Part shown: positions 8,410 to 16,198 of the stretch, piece by piece
How positions within the stretch are numbered: position 1 is the stretch's first letter
How the letters are laid out: each line of letters begins with the position of its first letter
Assembly (NCBI GenBank): GCA_047638695.1
Contig: JBLINY010000082.1
Span: forward strand, 1 to 20,937
DNA length: 20,937 nucleotides
Reading direction: 5' to 3'
Source: JAHECQ01 sp047638695
GTDB taxonomy: Bacteria; Actinomycetota; Acidimicrobiia; Acidimicrobiales; SZUA-35
The notes under the pieces: generated by a model
The model's input: the letters and a program-made list of their open reading frames with translations, nothing else
Told to the model about the DNA's origin: nothing
The model's database searches: none
Made by a program: the position numbers and the translations under genes

Positions 8410-9495
8410 ATGCCACAGGAAGTACGCGGCGTCATCGCCAGAGCCAAGGGCGAACCCGTCACCGTCGAGACAATCGTCATTCCGGATCCGGGCCCAGGTG
8501 AGGCTGTTGTGGCCGTCCAGGCTTGCGGCGTGTGCCACACCGATCTGCACTACCGCGAGGGTGGCATCAACGACGAGTTTCCGTTTCTACTCGGCCACGA
8601 GGCGGCGGGTGTTGTCGAAAGTGTTGGCGATGGGGTCACCGAAGTTGCACCCGGCGATTACGTCATTCTGAATTGGCGCGCTGTCTGCGGCCAATGCCGA
8701 TCGTGCCTCAAAGGCAAGCCGCAATATTGCTTCGCCACGCACAACGCCACTCAGAAGATGACCCTCACCGATGGCACCGAGCTCTCACCGGCGTTGGGCA
8801 TCGGTGCATTCTGCGAAAAGACACTGGTCGCTGCCGGTCAGTGCACCAAGGTTGATGCTAGAGCCAAGCCCGAGGTCGCTGGCCTGCTGGGTTGCGGCGT
8901 CATGGCTGGCCTCGGTGCTGCGATGAACACCGGCGAGGTCGGCCGGGGGGACACCGTCGCCGTGTTCGGCTGCGGAGGCGTTGGCAACGCAGCAATGGAA
9001 GGCTCCCGCCTCGCCGGGGCCAAGACCATCATCGCCGTCGACATCGATGATCAGAAGCTCGAGTGGGCCAAGGAGTTCGGCGCTACCCACACCGTGAACT
9101 CGACGAAGGAAGATCCGGTCGAGAAGATCCGCAAACTCACCGATGGCAACGGCGTCGACGTCGCCATCGAGGCCATCGGCCTGCCCCAGACCTACGAGCA
9201 GGCGTTCTACGCCCGCGACCTTGCTGGCACCGTGGTGCTGGTTGGGGTGCCTAATCCCACGATGAAGATCGAGCTTCCTTTCATCGAGATCTTCGGTCGT
9301 GGCGGATCACTGAAGTCGAGTTGGTACGGCGACTGCCTCCCGAGCCGCGACTTCCCCATGCTCATCGACCTGTACCTCCAGGGCCGGCTCAACCTCGATG
9401 GTTTCGTTACCGAGACCATCGATCTCGACTCGGTTGAAGAGGCGTTCCACAAGATGGAAGGCGGCGGCGTCCTCCGCTCCGTCGTGGTCCTCTAG
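8410..9495 (+). CDS. mscR: S-(hydroxymethyl)mycothiol dehydrogenase (mycothiol-dependent formaldehyde dehydrogenase)
   Basis: A 361-residue zinc-containing alcohol dehydrogenase. It oxidises the formaldehyde-mycothiol adduct (or reduces S-nitrosomycothiol) with NAD(H) in the cytoplasm. Catalytic zinc ligands are in ACGVCHTDLHYREGG (Cys42) and LLGHEAAG (His63-Glu64). The structural zinc site is CGQCRSCLKGKPQYC with C-x2-C-x2-C-x7-C spacing. The NAD fold is FGCGGVGNAA followed by an acidic IIAVDIDD. LNWRAVCGQC, THNATQKMT and LKSSWYGDCLPSRDFPML closely match actinobacterial MscR proteins. ATG at 8410 has a strong AGGAGA site. In mycobacteria the next gene is an MBL-fold hydrolase; here that partner lies at 10637 beyond an opposite-strand gene. 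A strong hairpin follows the stop. Confidence 0.95.
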   Translation: MPQEVRGVIARAKGEPVTVETIVIPDPGPGEAVVAVQACGVCHTDLHYREGGINDEFPFLLGHEAAGVVESVGDGVTEVAPGDYVILNWRAVCGQCRSCLKGKPQYCFATHNATQKMTLTDGTELSPALGIGAFCEKTLVAAGQCTKVDARAKPEVAGLLGCGVMAGLGAAMNTGEVGRGDTVAVFGCGGVGNAAMEGSRLAGAKTIIAVDIDDQKLEWAKEFGATHTVNSTKEDPVEKIRKLTDGNGVDVAIEAIGLPQTYEQAFYARDLAGTVVLVGVPNPTMKIELPFIEIFGRGGSLKSSWYGDCLPSRDFPMLIDLYLQGRLNLDGFVTETIDLDSVEEAFHKMEGGGVLRSVVVL

Positions 9496-9522
9496 CACCC
9501 AGCCAAACCAGCCAAATTGTTT

Positions 9523-9551
9523 TCCTGAGGCACCGTGACGGTGCCTCAGGA
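9523..9551. terminator. Perfect 14-bp inverted repeat between convergent genes, likely bidirectional terminator
   Basis: TCCTGAGGCACCGT, a central G, then ACGGTGCCTCAGGA: a perfect inverted repeat 27 bp after the mscR stop and 33 bp before the end of the convergent hydrolase. It can form the same hairpin on either RNA. There is no run of T after it in either direction, so it is not a textbook intrinsic terminator, but position and stem strength fit transcript-end formation. Confidence 0.65.
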
Positions 9552-9584
9552 GGACAAGAACGCTTTGGTGGGACTGAGGATTGG

Positions 9585-10603
9585 TTAGTCGAGACCGGCG
9601 AGGAACGACACCAGAGCGGCGTTGACCTCGGCTGGGAATTCCTGCTGCAGCCAATGGCCGGCACCCTTGATGATCTCGTAACTCCGGAGATCGGCCAGCG
9701 CCATTTGCATGGCGGCGAGATTCTGCGGGTGTTGCCGGCGATGAGATCAGTTGAGCCGCCCATGTACATAGAGGGCTGCTTAATCGTCGTCCCGACACAG
9801 GGAGCCAGCGCTCCGGGGAGTTTGTTGATGTTGCGATACCAGTTCAGGCCGCCCCGGAATCCGGTGCGCTCGACCTCGGCCACGTAGAAGTCAACATCGT
9901 CCTGGCTAAGCCAACTGGGCAGCGTCTCGGGCACGATCATTTGCTGGCTCATGGTCTCACCCTTAGGAAAGTGGCCATCCCATCCGCTCTCGAGATCCCC
10001 GTTTCGTACCGCGTCGCCCGAAACCGAGTACAGAAAGCCCAGCACATTGCGCCGCACGTCACTCTCGAGATCGGCTTCGGCAACACCTGGCTCCTGGAAG
10101 TACAGCCGGTAGTACTCGCGTTCGGGTCCGGCGTTCATTTCCATCAGACCGTTCACCGTGACACCATCGGGCAGCCCGCCAACTGCTGGAGTGAACGGCA
10201 CGCTGAGGCACGCGACGGCCCGAAACATGTCGGGTCGGGTTAGGGCCGAATACCAGGCCACCGGTGCGCCCCAATCGTGGCCCACCACCACAGCGGTCTC
10301 CTCGCCAAGCCCGCGAACAACAGCGGTCACGTCGCCGATCAAATGGTGGATTGAATAGGCGTCGACATCGTGCGGAGCGTCGGTGAGGCCATAGCCCCGC
10401 ATCGACAGAGCGACGGCCCGGTAGCCAGCCGCCGCAAGGGCCGGCAATTGGTGACGCCAGGAATACCACGACTCGGGGAAGCCGTGGCACATGACAACCA
10501 GGGGACCCTCGCCTTGCTCGACGTAGTGGATGTTGATCCCATTGGCCTTGAGGTTGCCCTGAGTGATGTCGTCGTGTGAGAACGCTGGTGCGGGGATTGC
10601 CAT
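9585..10603 (-). pseudogene. Epoxide-hydrolase-like alpha/beta hydrolase, frameshifted near the C-terminus
   Basis: From ATG at 10601-10603 the sequence reads as an epoxide hydrolase/haloalkane-dehalogenase-type protein: oxyanion HGFPESWYSWRHQ, nucleophile in GHDWGAPVAW (Asp110), cap-domain YYRLYFQEPG, and the acid in YMGGSTDLIAGN (Asp286). Just after that the frame breaks at the GGG run 9727-9729 (plus strand). One more G would give GNTPQNLAAMQMALADLRSYE and GAGHWLQQEF, with the catalytic His at 9654-9656, ending FLAGLD at a stop at 9585-9587, 339 residues in all. As written, the frame instead runs to 9407 through unrelated residues antisense to the end of mscR, and the catalytic His is lost. 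Either a real mutation or a base-call error. It lies between mscR and the MBL gene, on the opposite strand. Confidence 0.85.
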
Positions 10604-10636
10604 CGACGAAGCTTGGCACCCAATACAGTTCGCCGC

Positions 10637-11263
10637 ATGGCCCGTATCGATCACGTCACGACCGCTGGAATCTTCACCCTCGACGGCGAGGACTTCGAGG
10701 TCGAGAACAACGTCTGGATCATCGGCGACGACAACGAGGCCATCGTCATCGACGCCGCCCACGACCACCGCCCCATTCTCGATGGCCTCGGCGGCCGAAC
10801 ACTGCGGGCGATTATTTGCACCCATGGTCACAACGACCACATCAACGCCGCAGCCGATCTCGCCGACGAAACGGGGGCGCCAATCTTCCTGCATCCTGAT
10901 GATTCGATGCTGTGGGAGGTCGTCTACCCCGACCGCCGGGTTGATGACTCGCTGGCCGACGGCAAGTTGATCGAGGTTGGTGGCGCTGAACTGAACGTTC
11001 TGCACACGCCGGGCCATTCCCCCGGCGGTTGCTGTTTGCATCTTCCGTCCGAGGGATTGCTCTTCTCAGGCGACACCCTTTTCAATGGCGGTCCGGGTGC
11101 AACAGGCCGATCGTTCTCCAGCTACGACCTCATTCTCGACTCGATCGAACAACGCCTGTTCGCCCTACCGGACGAGACCACGGTGCACACCGGTCATGGC
11201 GACTCGACCTCGATCGGCGCCGAATCAGTCAACCTGGCCGAATGGCGAGCCAAGCAAAACTGA
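10637..11263 (+). CDS. MBL-fold metallo-hydrolase, mscR partner
   Basis: A 208-residue metallo-beta-lactamase-fold hydrolase. The dinuclear zinc motif is THGHNDHINAA (His63, His65, Asp67, His68), followed by HTPGHSPGGCCLH and LLFSGDTLFNGGPG (third His and bridging Asp) and VHTGHGDSTSIG near the end. Length and motifs match the small MBL protein that accompanies mscR in mycobacteria, proposed to act on the mycothiol thioester or formyl product, in the manner of S-formylglutathione hydrolase or glyoxalase II; that role is inference. I chose ATG at 10637 (MARIDHVTTAGIF); an in-frame ATG at 10613 lies inside the promoter zone of the divergent hydrolase. Only 33 bp separate the two divergent starts. 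Confidence 0.92.
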   Translation: MARIDHVTTAGIFTLDGEDFEVENNVWIIGDDNEAIVIDAAHDHRPILDGLGGRTLRAIICTHGHNDHINAAADLADETGAPIFLHPDDSMLWEVVYPDRRVDDSLADGKLIEVGGAELNVLHTPGHSPGGCCLHLPSEGLLFSGDTLFNGGPGATGRSFSSYDLILDSIEQRLFALPDETTVHTGHGDSTSIGAESVNLAEWRAKQN

Positions 11264-11268
11264 GCTCA

Positions 11269-11292
11269 CGAGCGACCGAGCACACTCGCTCT
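11269..11292. terminator. Possible weak hairpin between convergent MBL and HD-GYP genes
   Basis: GAGCGA at 11270-11275 pairs with TCGCTC at 11286-11291 across a 10-nt loop, in the 28-bp gap between two converging reading frames. The stem is short, has no T-run and competes with an alternative CGAG/CTCG pairing. Confidence 0.3.
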
Positions 11293-11808
11293 CACTCGAC
11301 AGTCACCGTGACTGTTCCGTGGGCGCAATCACCGTTCACATCGCAGATTTCGTAGACAAGGGCATCGTCGCCGGCGAAGCCCTGATCTGACTGATAACGG
11401 ATGCGCACGTTCGACGGGTTGCCGGGCGGGGTATGTACCGACACCGTGCCGTCCGCTGGTGCCGTGACGATGCGCAGACTCGCGTAGCCAAGCGCAGCCG
11501 GCGACGTATCGTTGTCGAGCACCCAGATCTGCACCTGAGCCCCGGTGTTGGCCGACGCTTGATCGGCGATGGCCCAGCCGCTGACACCCATCGTTGATGG
11601 CGAAGCGCTCGTGCTCGTCGAGGGGGCTGGCGGAGCAGTTGTGCTGATTGACGGCGCGCTTGTGGTTGTCGATGGAGCGGTTGAAGATTCCGTCGTAGGC
11701 GAGGTGGTTGTCGGAGAATCGGCAGGGACAACTGCCTCGGTCGCGGATTCGGTGGTTGGCGGGCTCGTCGATGTCAGTTCGTTCAAAGGTTCATCGCGGT
11801 CCAAGCCC
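11292..11808 (-). pseudogene. Ser/Thr/Pro linker plus Ig-like C-terminal domain, out of frame with HD-GYP gene
   Basis: This minus-strand frame carries about 60 residues of Ser/Thr/Pro/Ala-rich linker (for example SPTTTSPTTESSTAPSTTTS) and then a bacterial Ig/cadherin-like domain: WVLDNDTSPAALGYASLRIV, APADGTVSVHTP, IRYQSDQGFAGDDALVYEIC and a closing beta-strand VTVTVE. It has no believable start or signal peptide of its own. Removing one base of the CCC run at 11806-11808 (GGG on the coding strand) joins it to the HD-GYP protein as a single 486-residue chain (VGLDRDEPLNELTS). Most likely it is the detached C-terminus of that gene. A separate secreted protein is unlikely without a signal peptide. 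Confidence 0.65.
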
Positions 11809-12753
11809 AACGTCCAGGAACGGCCGAACGATTGCGGGGTCGAAATGAGAACCTGATGCCGCAACCAGCTCCTTGCGTGCTGCTTCGGCTGATACAGGCC
11901 GCTTGTACGAACGGGCCGATGAAATGACGTCGTAGGCATCGGCAACGGCAAGTATTCGACCAGCCAGCGAAGTCTCGCTACCCACCAGGCCGGCCGGATA
12001 GCCGCTGCCATCCCAGTGCTCGTGGTGTTCAGTTATTGCTCCGATCGCAGGTCCCAACCATGTACGCAGTGGGGCCAGGAGCGCTTCTGCCGCAACCGGA
12101 TGGTCTCGAAGAATCTCCCACTCCACCGGTTCCAGAACCCCGCGCTTGTTCAAGATTTCGCTTGGCACCGACATCTTTCCGACGTCGTGCAGCAAAGCGC
12201 CCCAGGCCAAAAGGTCCCGGTCGTCGCTGCTGAGGCCCAGCTCATCGGCGATCACTTCGGCGTAGGCCCGGACGCGTTCGCTATGGCCACGTGTCCGCCG
12301 ATCATGCAGGCCCAACAACGTCACCAACTCGATAGCAACAGCAGCGGCTTCGACTGGGTCAGAACCAAGGCCCTGCCGTCGGATCTCGCTGATTCGTTTG
12401 CTCCGGCGAGCGATCGTTCCACTACGGAGAGCTAGTCCAAAGCGCGACGGCGCTCGATCGGGAAAGGCCAGCGAAAGCCGGAAAAGGAGGGCGAGCGGCA
12501 GCAACCGCCTCGAGAGCCGCTCGACGACCAGAGATGTGAACGTGCCCAGCAACGCGGCCTGGACAATCCAGATAACGAGACCGGTCAAACCCTCAGGCCT
12601 GACGAGGGAATCGGCGAGGAACCGCACAACCAGCCAGGCCGTTATGAACGGCAAGACGTAGGCGGCGAGTTGAAAGAACAGCGCGACAAGCGGCTTTGCC
12701 CTCCAGCGGGTTCGGTCGCTATCAACCACCCGAGGCGTTGAGCTACTTGCCAC
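11791..12753 (-). CDS. Membrane-anchored HD-GYP domain protein (putative c-di-GMP phosphodiesterase)
   Basis: 320 residues as read. Two hydrophobic segments near the N-terminus (LVALFFQLAAYVLPFITAWL; LVIWIVQAALLGTFTSLVV) anchor it in the membrane. The C-terminal half is an HD-GYP domain: GHSERVRAYAEVIADELGL, LLHDVGKMSVP (His189-Asp190), and HHEHWDGSGYPAGL (His243, His244, GYP at 251-253), then ILAVADAYDVISSARSYK. HD-GYP proteins are metal-dependent phosphodiesterases that degrade cyclic di-GMP, and the key metal residues are present. It starts at GTG 12753. The frame stops right after FLDVGLGPR at 11791; the natural continuation appears to be the Ig-like segment in another frame. It is divergent from the carboxylase. 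Confidence 0.88.
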   Translation of the reverse strand: MASSSTPRVVDSDRTRWRAKPLVALFFQLAAYVLPFITAWLVVRFLADSLVRPEGLTGLVIWIVQAALLGTFTSLVVERLSRRLLPLALLFRLSLAFPDRAPSRFGLALRSGTIARRSKRISEIRRQGLGSDPVEAAAVAIELVTLLGLHDRRTRGHSERVRAYAEVIADELGLSSDDRDLLAWGALLHDVGKMSVPSEILNKRGVLEPVEWEILRDHPVAAEALLAPLRTWLGPAIGAITEHHEHWDGSGYPAGLVGSETSLAGRILAVADAYDVISSARSYKRPVSAEAARKELVAASGSHFDPAIVRPFLDVGLGPR

Positions 12754-12762
12754 GTATTCGAC

Positions 12763-12780
12763 ATCGACGACTACGTCGAT
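12763..12780. promoter_or_regulatory. Inverted repeat in the HD-GYP / carboxylase divergent promoter region
   Basis: ATCGACG-acta-CGTCGAT is a perfect 7-bp inverted repeat in the 76-bp gap between two divergent starts (12753 and 12830). Its position suits an operator acting on one or both promoters; no regulator can be named. Confidence 0.35.
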
Positions 12781-12829
12781 TCGCTGAATGGGTGAATGCG
12801 CCTGCGATCGCCGCGGCTAAGTTCCGGAA

Positions 12830-15800
12830 ATGTCTGAGAAAATCCTCGTCCCTAATCGAGGCGAAATCGCAATTCGCATCATCCGAGCCGCTGCGGCCAT
12901 GGGCCACTCGACCGTGGCCGTTCATACAGCAGACGATGCCCGGTCGGCGCACGCCTCTTTGGCCGACGAACGGGTCGAACTTCCGCTCGTCGGTGTTGCC
13001 GGCTACCTCGATATCGAAGCCATCATCAAGGCGGCCGTAAGCGTGGGGGCGACGGCGGTGCACCCCGGCTACGGCTTCTTGGCCGAGAATGCCGACTTTG
13101 GTCGGCGTTGTGAGCGAGCCGGGCTGACGTTCATCGGGCCCGGGCCGGATTTGCTCGAATTGTTCGGCGACAAAGTTCAGGCTCGGAAGGCCGCTGCGGA
13201 CGCCGGCATCACCGTTCTTGCTGGCTCCGACGGGCCTGCAGATCTCGATATTGCAGCCGATCTGCTCGCTACCCATGGTGCCGTGATGTTGAAAGCCGTT
13301 GCGGGCGGAGGTGGCCGCGGCATGCGGGCCGTTCGTTCGATTGACGATCTGGCGCCGGCCTGGGAGCGTTGCGTCTCCGAGGCTGGTAAGGCGTTCGGAA
13401 ACGACAAGATCTACGTCGAGCAATTGGTCGACAACGCTCGCCACATCGAGGTGCAGATCGTGGGCGACGGCAGTGACGTGATCCACCTTGGCGAACGCGA
13501 TTGCAGCGTGCAACGGCGGAACCAAAAGCTGCTCGAGATCGCCCCCGCTCCCGGCCTGTCACCCGCAACTCGCGATCGCATCTGCGACGCGGCGGTGACT
13601 CTTGGCCGCTCAGTCGACTACCGCAATGTCGGAACCGTCGAGTTCCTGTTGGACGCAACCGATGGCGAGTCGTTCTGGTTCATCGAGACCAACCCTCGGA
13701 TCCAGGTCGAACACACCATCACCGAACAGATCACCGGCATCGACCTGGTCGAGACCCAACTGGCCATCGCCGGCGGATCATCGCTGGGCGACCTTGGATT
13801 GTTGGACGTCATCACGCCGACGGGATGCGCTATCCAAGCCCGCATCAATGCCGAAACCATCGACGCGGCTGGCCAGGCGATGCCGACTTCGGGAACGGTC
13901 ACGGTCTTCGAGCCCGCCGCCGGCCCCGGGGTTCGGATCGATACCGCGTGCCACGTTGGCTTCCAGTCGAACCCGAATTACGACTCGCTGCTGGCGAAGC
14001 TCATTGTTCATCATCGAGGTGGTTTCGACGACGCACGATCGAAGCTCCACCTCGCACTACGAGAGACAACGATCGACGGCCTCACCACCAACCTCGGCTT
14101 CCTGCTGAACCTGGTGAGCCACCCCGACATCGGCGCGGCCACAACATCGTTCGTCGAGTCGAACCTCGACGCGCTTCGGGCCGACGTCGATCACGGCCTT
14201 CGACGACGCATTCCCATCAACGATCCAACCACCGCCGATGTCACACCAGCCAGAGCCGGCGTGCGGCTCGAGAGCAACGACCCCCTAGCGGTGCTGGACT
14301 TCGGTCAGTCCGAACGCGACTCGTCCGGTCCGACCGGTCGGCAGAGCCCGGGCGAAGCCGATGAAGTCCCCGAAGGAATGGCCGCCGTCCGCACGCCCCT
14401 CCAGGGAACGGTCGTAACCCTCGAAGTGGTGGCCGGTGACGAAGTCCGGGCTGGCCAGCTCGTCGCCGTCGTCGAGGCAATGAAGATGGAACACGAGGTG
14501 GTGGCGCCGGCCAGCGGTCTGGTGCACGCCGTCTCGGCCACACCGGGCGAAACCCTTTGGGCTGACCAGATTCTGCTGCTGATCGCCGAGGGAGATGTCG
14601 GGACCGACGCCGAGACCGAGGAGGAGGCAATCGATCTCGATGAGATTCGCCCGAGCCTGGCCGAGGTACTTGAGCTTCGAGCTCGGATGATGGATGAGGC
14701 CCGCCCCGATGCCGTCGAGCGACGCCGCAAGACCAAGCAACGAACGGCTCGTGAGAATCTCACCGATCTCGTCGACGACGGCACGTTCGTCGAGTACGGC
14801 CCAATGGCGCTGGCCGCTCAACGGCGTCGACGCACCCGCGACGATCTCATCAAACGCAGCCCGGCCGATGGTCTGCTCACAGGCGTCGCATCGGTGAACG
14901 GTGAGCTGTTCGACGACCCGACAAACCGTTGTGCAGTCATGATCTACGACTACACGGTTTTCGCCGGGACGCAGGGCGTTCGCAATCACGCCAAGACTGA
15001 TCGCATCATCGATGTTGCCACCGAAGGCCGGATGCCGTTCATCCTCTACGCCGAGGGAGGTGGTGGCCGGCCGGGCGACACCGACGGCGGCGACTTTGGC
15101 AGCCGAACCTTTTCTCGTTTTGCAACCATGAGTGGCCTGGTCCCGATGGTTGGCGTGGTCTCGGGGTATTGCTTCGCCGGAAATGCTTCGCTGCTTGGTT
15201 GTTGTGACGTGATCATCGCAACCAAGGACGCCAACATCGGGATGGGAGGGCCGGCCATGATCGAAGGTGGTGGGCTCGGCATCTTCCGCCCCGAAGAGAT
15301 CGGTCCGGCCGAAGTCCATACCGCCAATGGCGTCATCGACGTTCTGGTCGAAGATGAAGCCGAGGCAACCGAAGTAGCCAAGAAGTACCTCAGCTACTTC
15401 CAGGGTCCGACGGACAACTGGGAAGCTCACGATCAACGATATCTTCGCCGGGCCATCCCCGAGAACCGTCTTCGCACCTACGATGTTCGCCAACTCATCG
15501 AGCATCTGGCTGATGTCGACTCGGTGCTCGAGATCCGCAAGGACTTTGGTGTTGGCATCGTTACTTCGTTCATTCGGGTCGAAGGACGACCAATGGGCCT
15601 GATCGCCAACAATCCGAACCACCTCGGTGGCGCCATCGACAGCGACGGCTCCGACAAAGGCGCCCGCTTCATGCAGCTCTGTGATGCCTTTGATGTGCCC
15701 GTGCTCTTCCTCTGCGACACCCCGGGCATCATGGTTGGACCCGAGGTCGAGAAGACGGCGCTGGTGCGCCACGCCAACCGAATGTTTCTGATCGGCGCCA

Positions 15801-16192
15801 ACCTCGAGGTGCCGACCTTCACCGTCATCATCCGGAAGGCCTACGGACTGGGTGGGATCGCTATGGCTGGCGGGTCGTTCAAGGCTCCGGTCTTCAGCGT
15901 TGCCTGGCCGACAGCCGAGTTCGGGCCGATGGGGTTGGAGGGATCGGTGAAGCTGGGCTTCCGGGCCGAGCTAGCTGCGATCGAGGATCCCGACGAGCGC
16001 AAAGCCCGTTACGACGAGCTCGTTGAGAAGGAATACCAACGAGGCAAGGCGCTGAATCACGCCACTGGTTTTGCCGTCGATGACACGATTGACCCGGCCG
16101 AAACCCGCCATTGGTTGGCCAATGTCCTCAAGTCTTTGCGTCCACCACCCGAACGGGAAGGCAAGAAGCGTTCCGCGGTCGACGGATGGTGA
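12830..16192 (+). CDS. Single-chain biotin-dependent acyl-CoA carboxylase (BC-BCCP-CT fusion)
   Basis: 1120 residues combining all carboxylase parts. Biotin carboxylase, about 1-450: KILVPNRGEIAIRIIRAA, HPGYGFLAENADF, the ATP-grasp loop AVAGGGGRGM (near 160), RNQKLLEIAPAP, ETNPRIQVEH (286-295). Biotin carrier domain, about 520-595: VVEAMKMEHE with the biotinylated Lys552. Carboxyltransferase, about 610-1120: YDYTVFAGTQG, AEGGGGRPGDTDGG, GYCFAGNASLLGCCD, FLCDTPGIMVGPEVEK, GLGGIAMAGGSF and EFGPMGLEGSVKLGF. It catalyses ATP- and bicarbonate-dependent carboxylation of an acyl-CoA. Most actinobacterial acetyl/propionyl-CoA carboxylases split these parts; single-chain forms are known as long-chain acyl-CoA carboxylases, for example in Mycobacterium avium. 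Chain-length specificity here is not evident. Start ATG 12830 follows TCCGGAAA. YceI follows after 6 bp. Confidence 0.95.
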   Translation: MSEKILVPNRGEIAIRIIRAAAAMGHSTVAVHTADDARSAHASLADERVELPLVGVAGYLDIEAIIKAAVSVGATAVHPGYGFLAENADFGRRCERAGLTFIGPGPDLLELFGDKVQARKAAADAGITVLAGSDGPADLDIAADLLATHGAVMLKAVAGGGGRGMRAVRSIDDLAPAWERCVSEAGKAFGNDKIYVEQLVDNARHIEVQIVGDGSDVIHLGERDCSVQRRNQKLLEIAPAPGLSPATRDRICDAAVTLGRSVDYRNVGTVEFLLDATDGESFWFIETNPRIQVEHTITEQITGIDLVETQLAIAGGSSLGDLGLLDVITPTGCAIQARINAETIDAAGQAMPTSGTVTVFEPAAGPGVRIDTACHVGFQSNPNYDSLLAKLIVHHRGGFDDARSKLHLALRETTIDGLTTNLGFLLNLVSHPDIGAATTSFVESNLDALRADVDHGLRRRIPINDPTTADVTPARAGVRLESNDPLAVLDFGQSERDSSGPTGRQSPGEADEVPEGMAAVRTPLQGTVVTLEVVAGDEVRAGQLVAVVEAMKMEHEVVAPASGLVHAVSATPGETLWADQILLLIAEGDVGTDAETEEEAIDLDEIRPSLAEVLELRARMMDEARPDAVERRRKTKQRTARENLTDLVDDGTFVEYGPMALAAQRRRRTRDDLIKRSPADGLLTGVASVNGELFDDPTNRCAVMIYDYTVFAGTQGVRNHAKTDRIIDVATEGRMPFILYAEGGGGRPGDTDGGDFGSRTFSRFATMSGLVPMVGVVSGYCFAGNASLLGCCDVIIATKDANIGMGGPAMIEGGGLGIFRPEEIGPAEVHTANGVIDVLVEDEAEATEVAKKYLSYFQGPTDNWEAHDQRYLRRAIPENRLRTYDVRQLIEHLADVDSVLEIRKDFGVGIVTSFIRVEGRPMGLIANNPNHLGGAIDSDGSDKGARFMQLCDAFDVPVLFLCDTPGIMVGPEVEKTALVRHANRMFLIGANLEVPTFTVIIRKAYGLGGIAMAGGSFKAPVFSVAWPTAEFGPMGLEGSVKLGFRAELAAIEDPDERKARYDELVEKEYQRGKALNHATGFAVDDTIDPAETRHWLANVLKSLRPPPEREGKKRSAVDGW

Positions 16193-16198
16193 AATCTC

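Noticed and set aside
9407..11041. Very long minus-strand open frame across the hydrolase, extending into mscR at one end and into the MBL gene at the other
   Set aside because: The part before 10603 is antisense to the MBL gene and unlike any protein, and the part after about 9727 is antisense to intergenic DNA and the mscR end. Only 9585-10603 carries hydrolase sequence, with a frame change.
14285..15772. 495-codon minus-strand open frame opposite the carboxylase
   Set aside because: Antisense to strongly conserved BCCP/CT sequence; no family resemblance.
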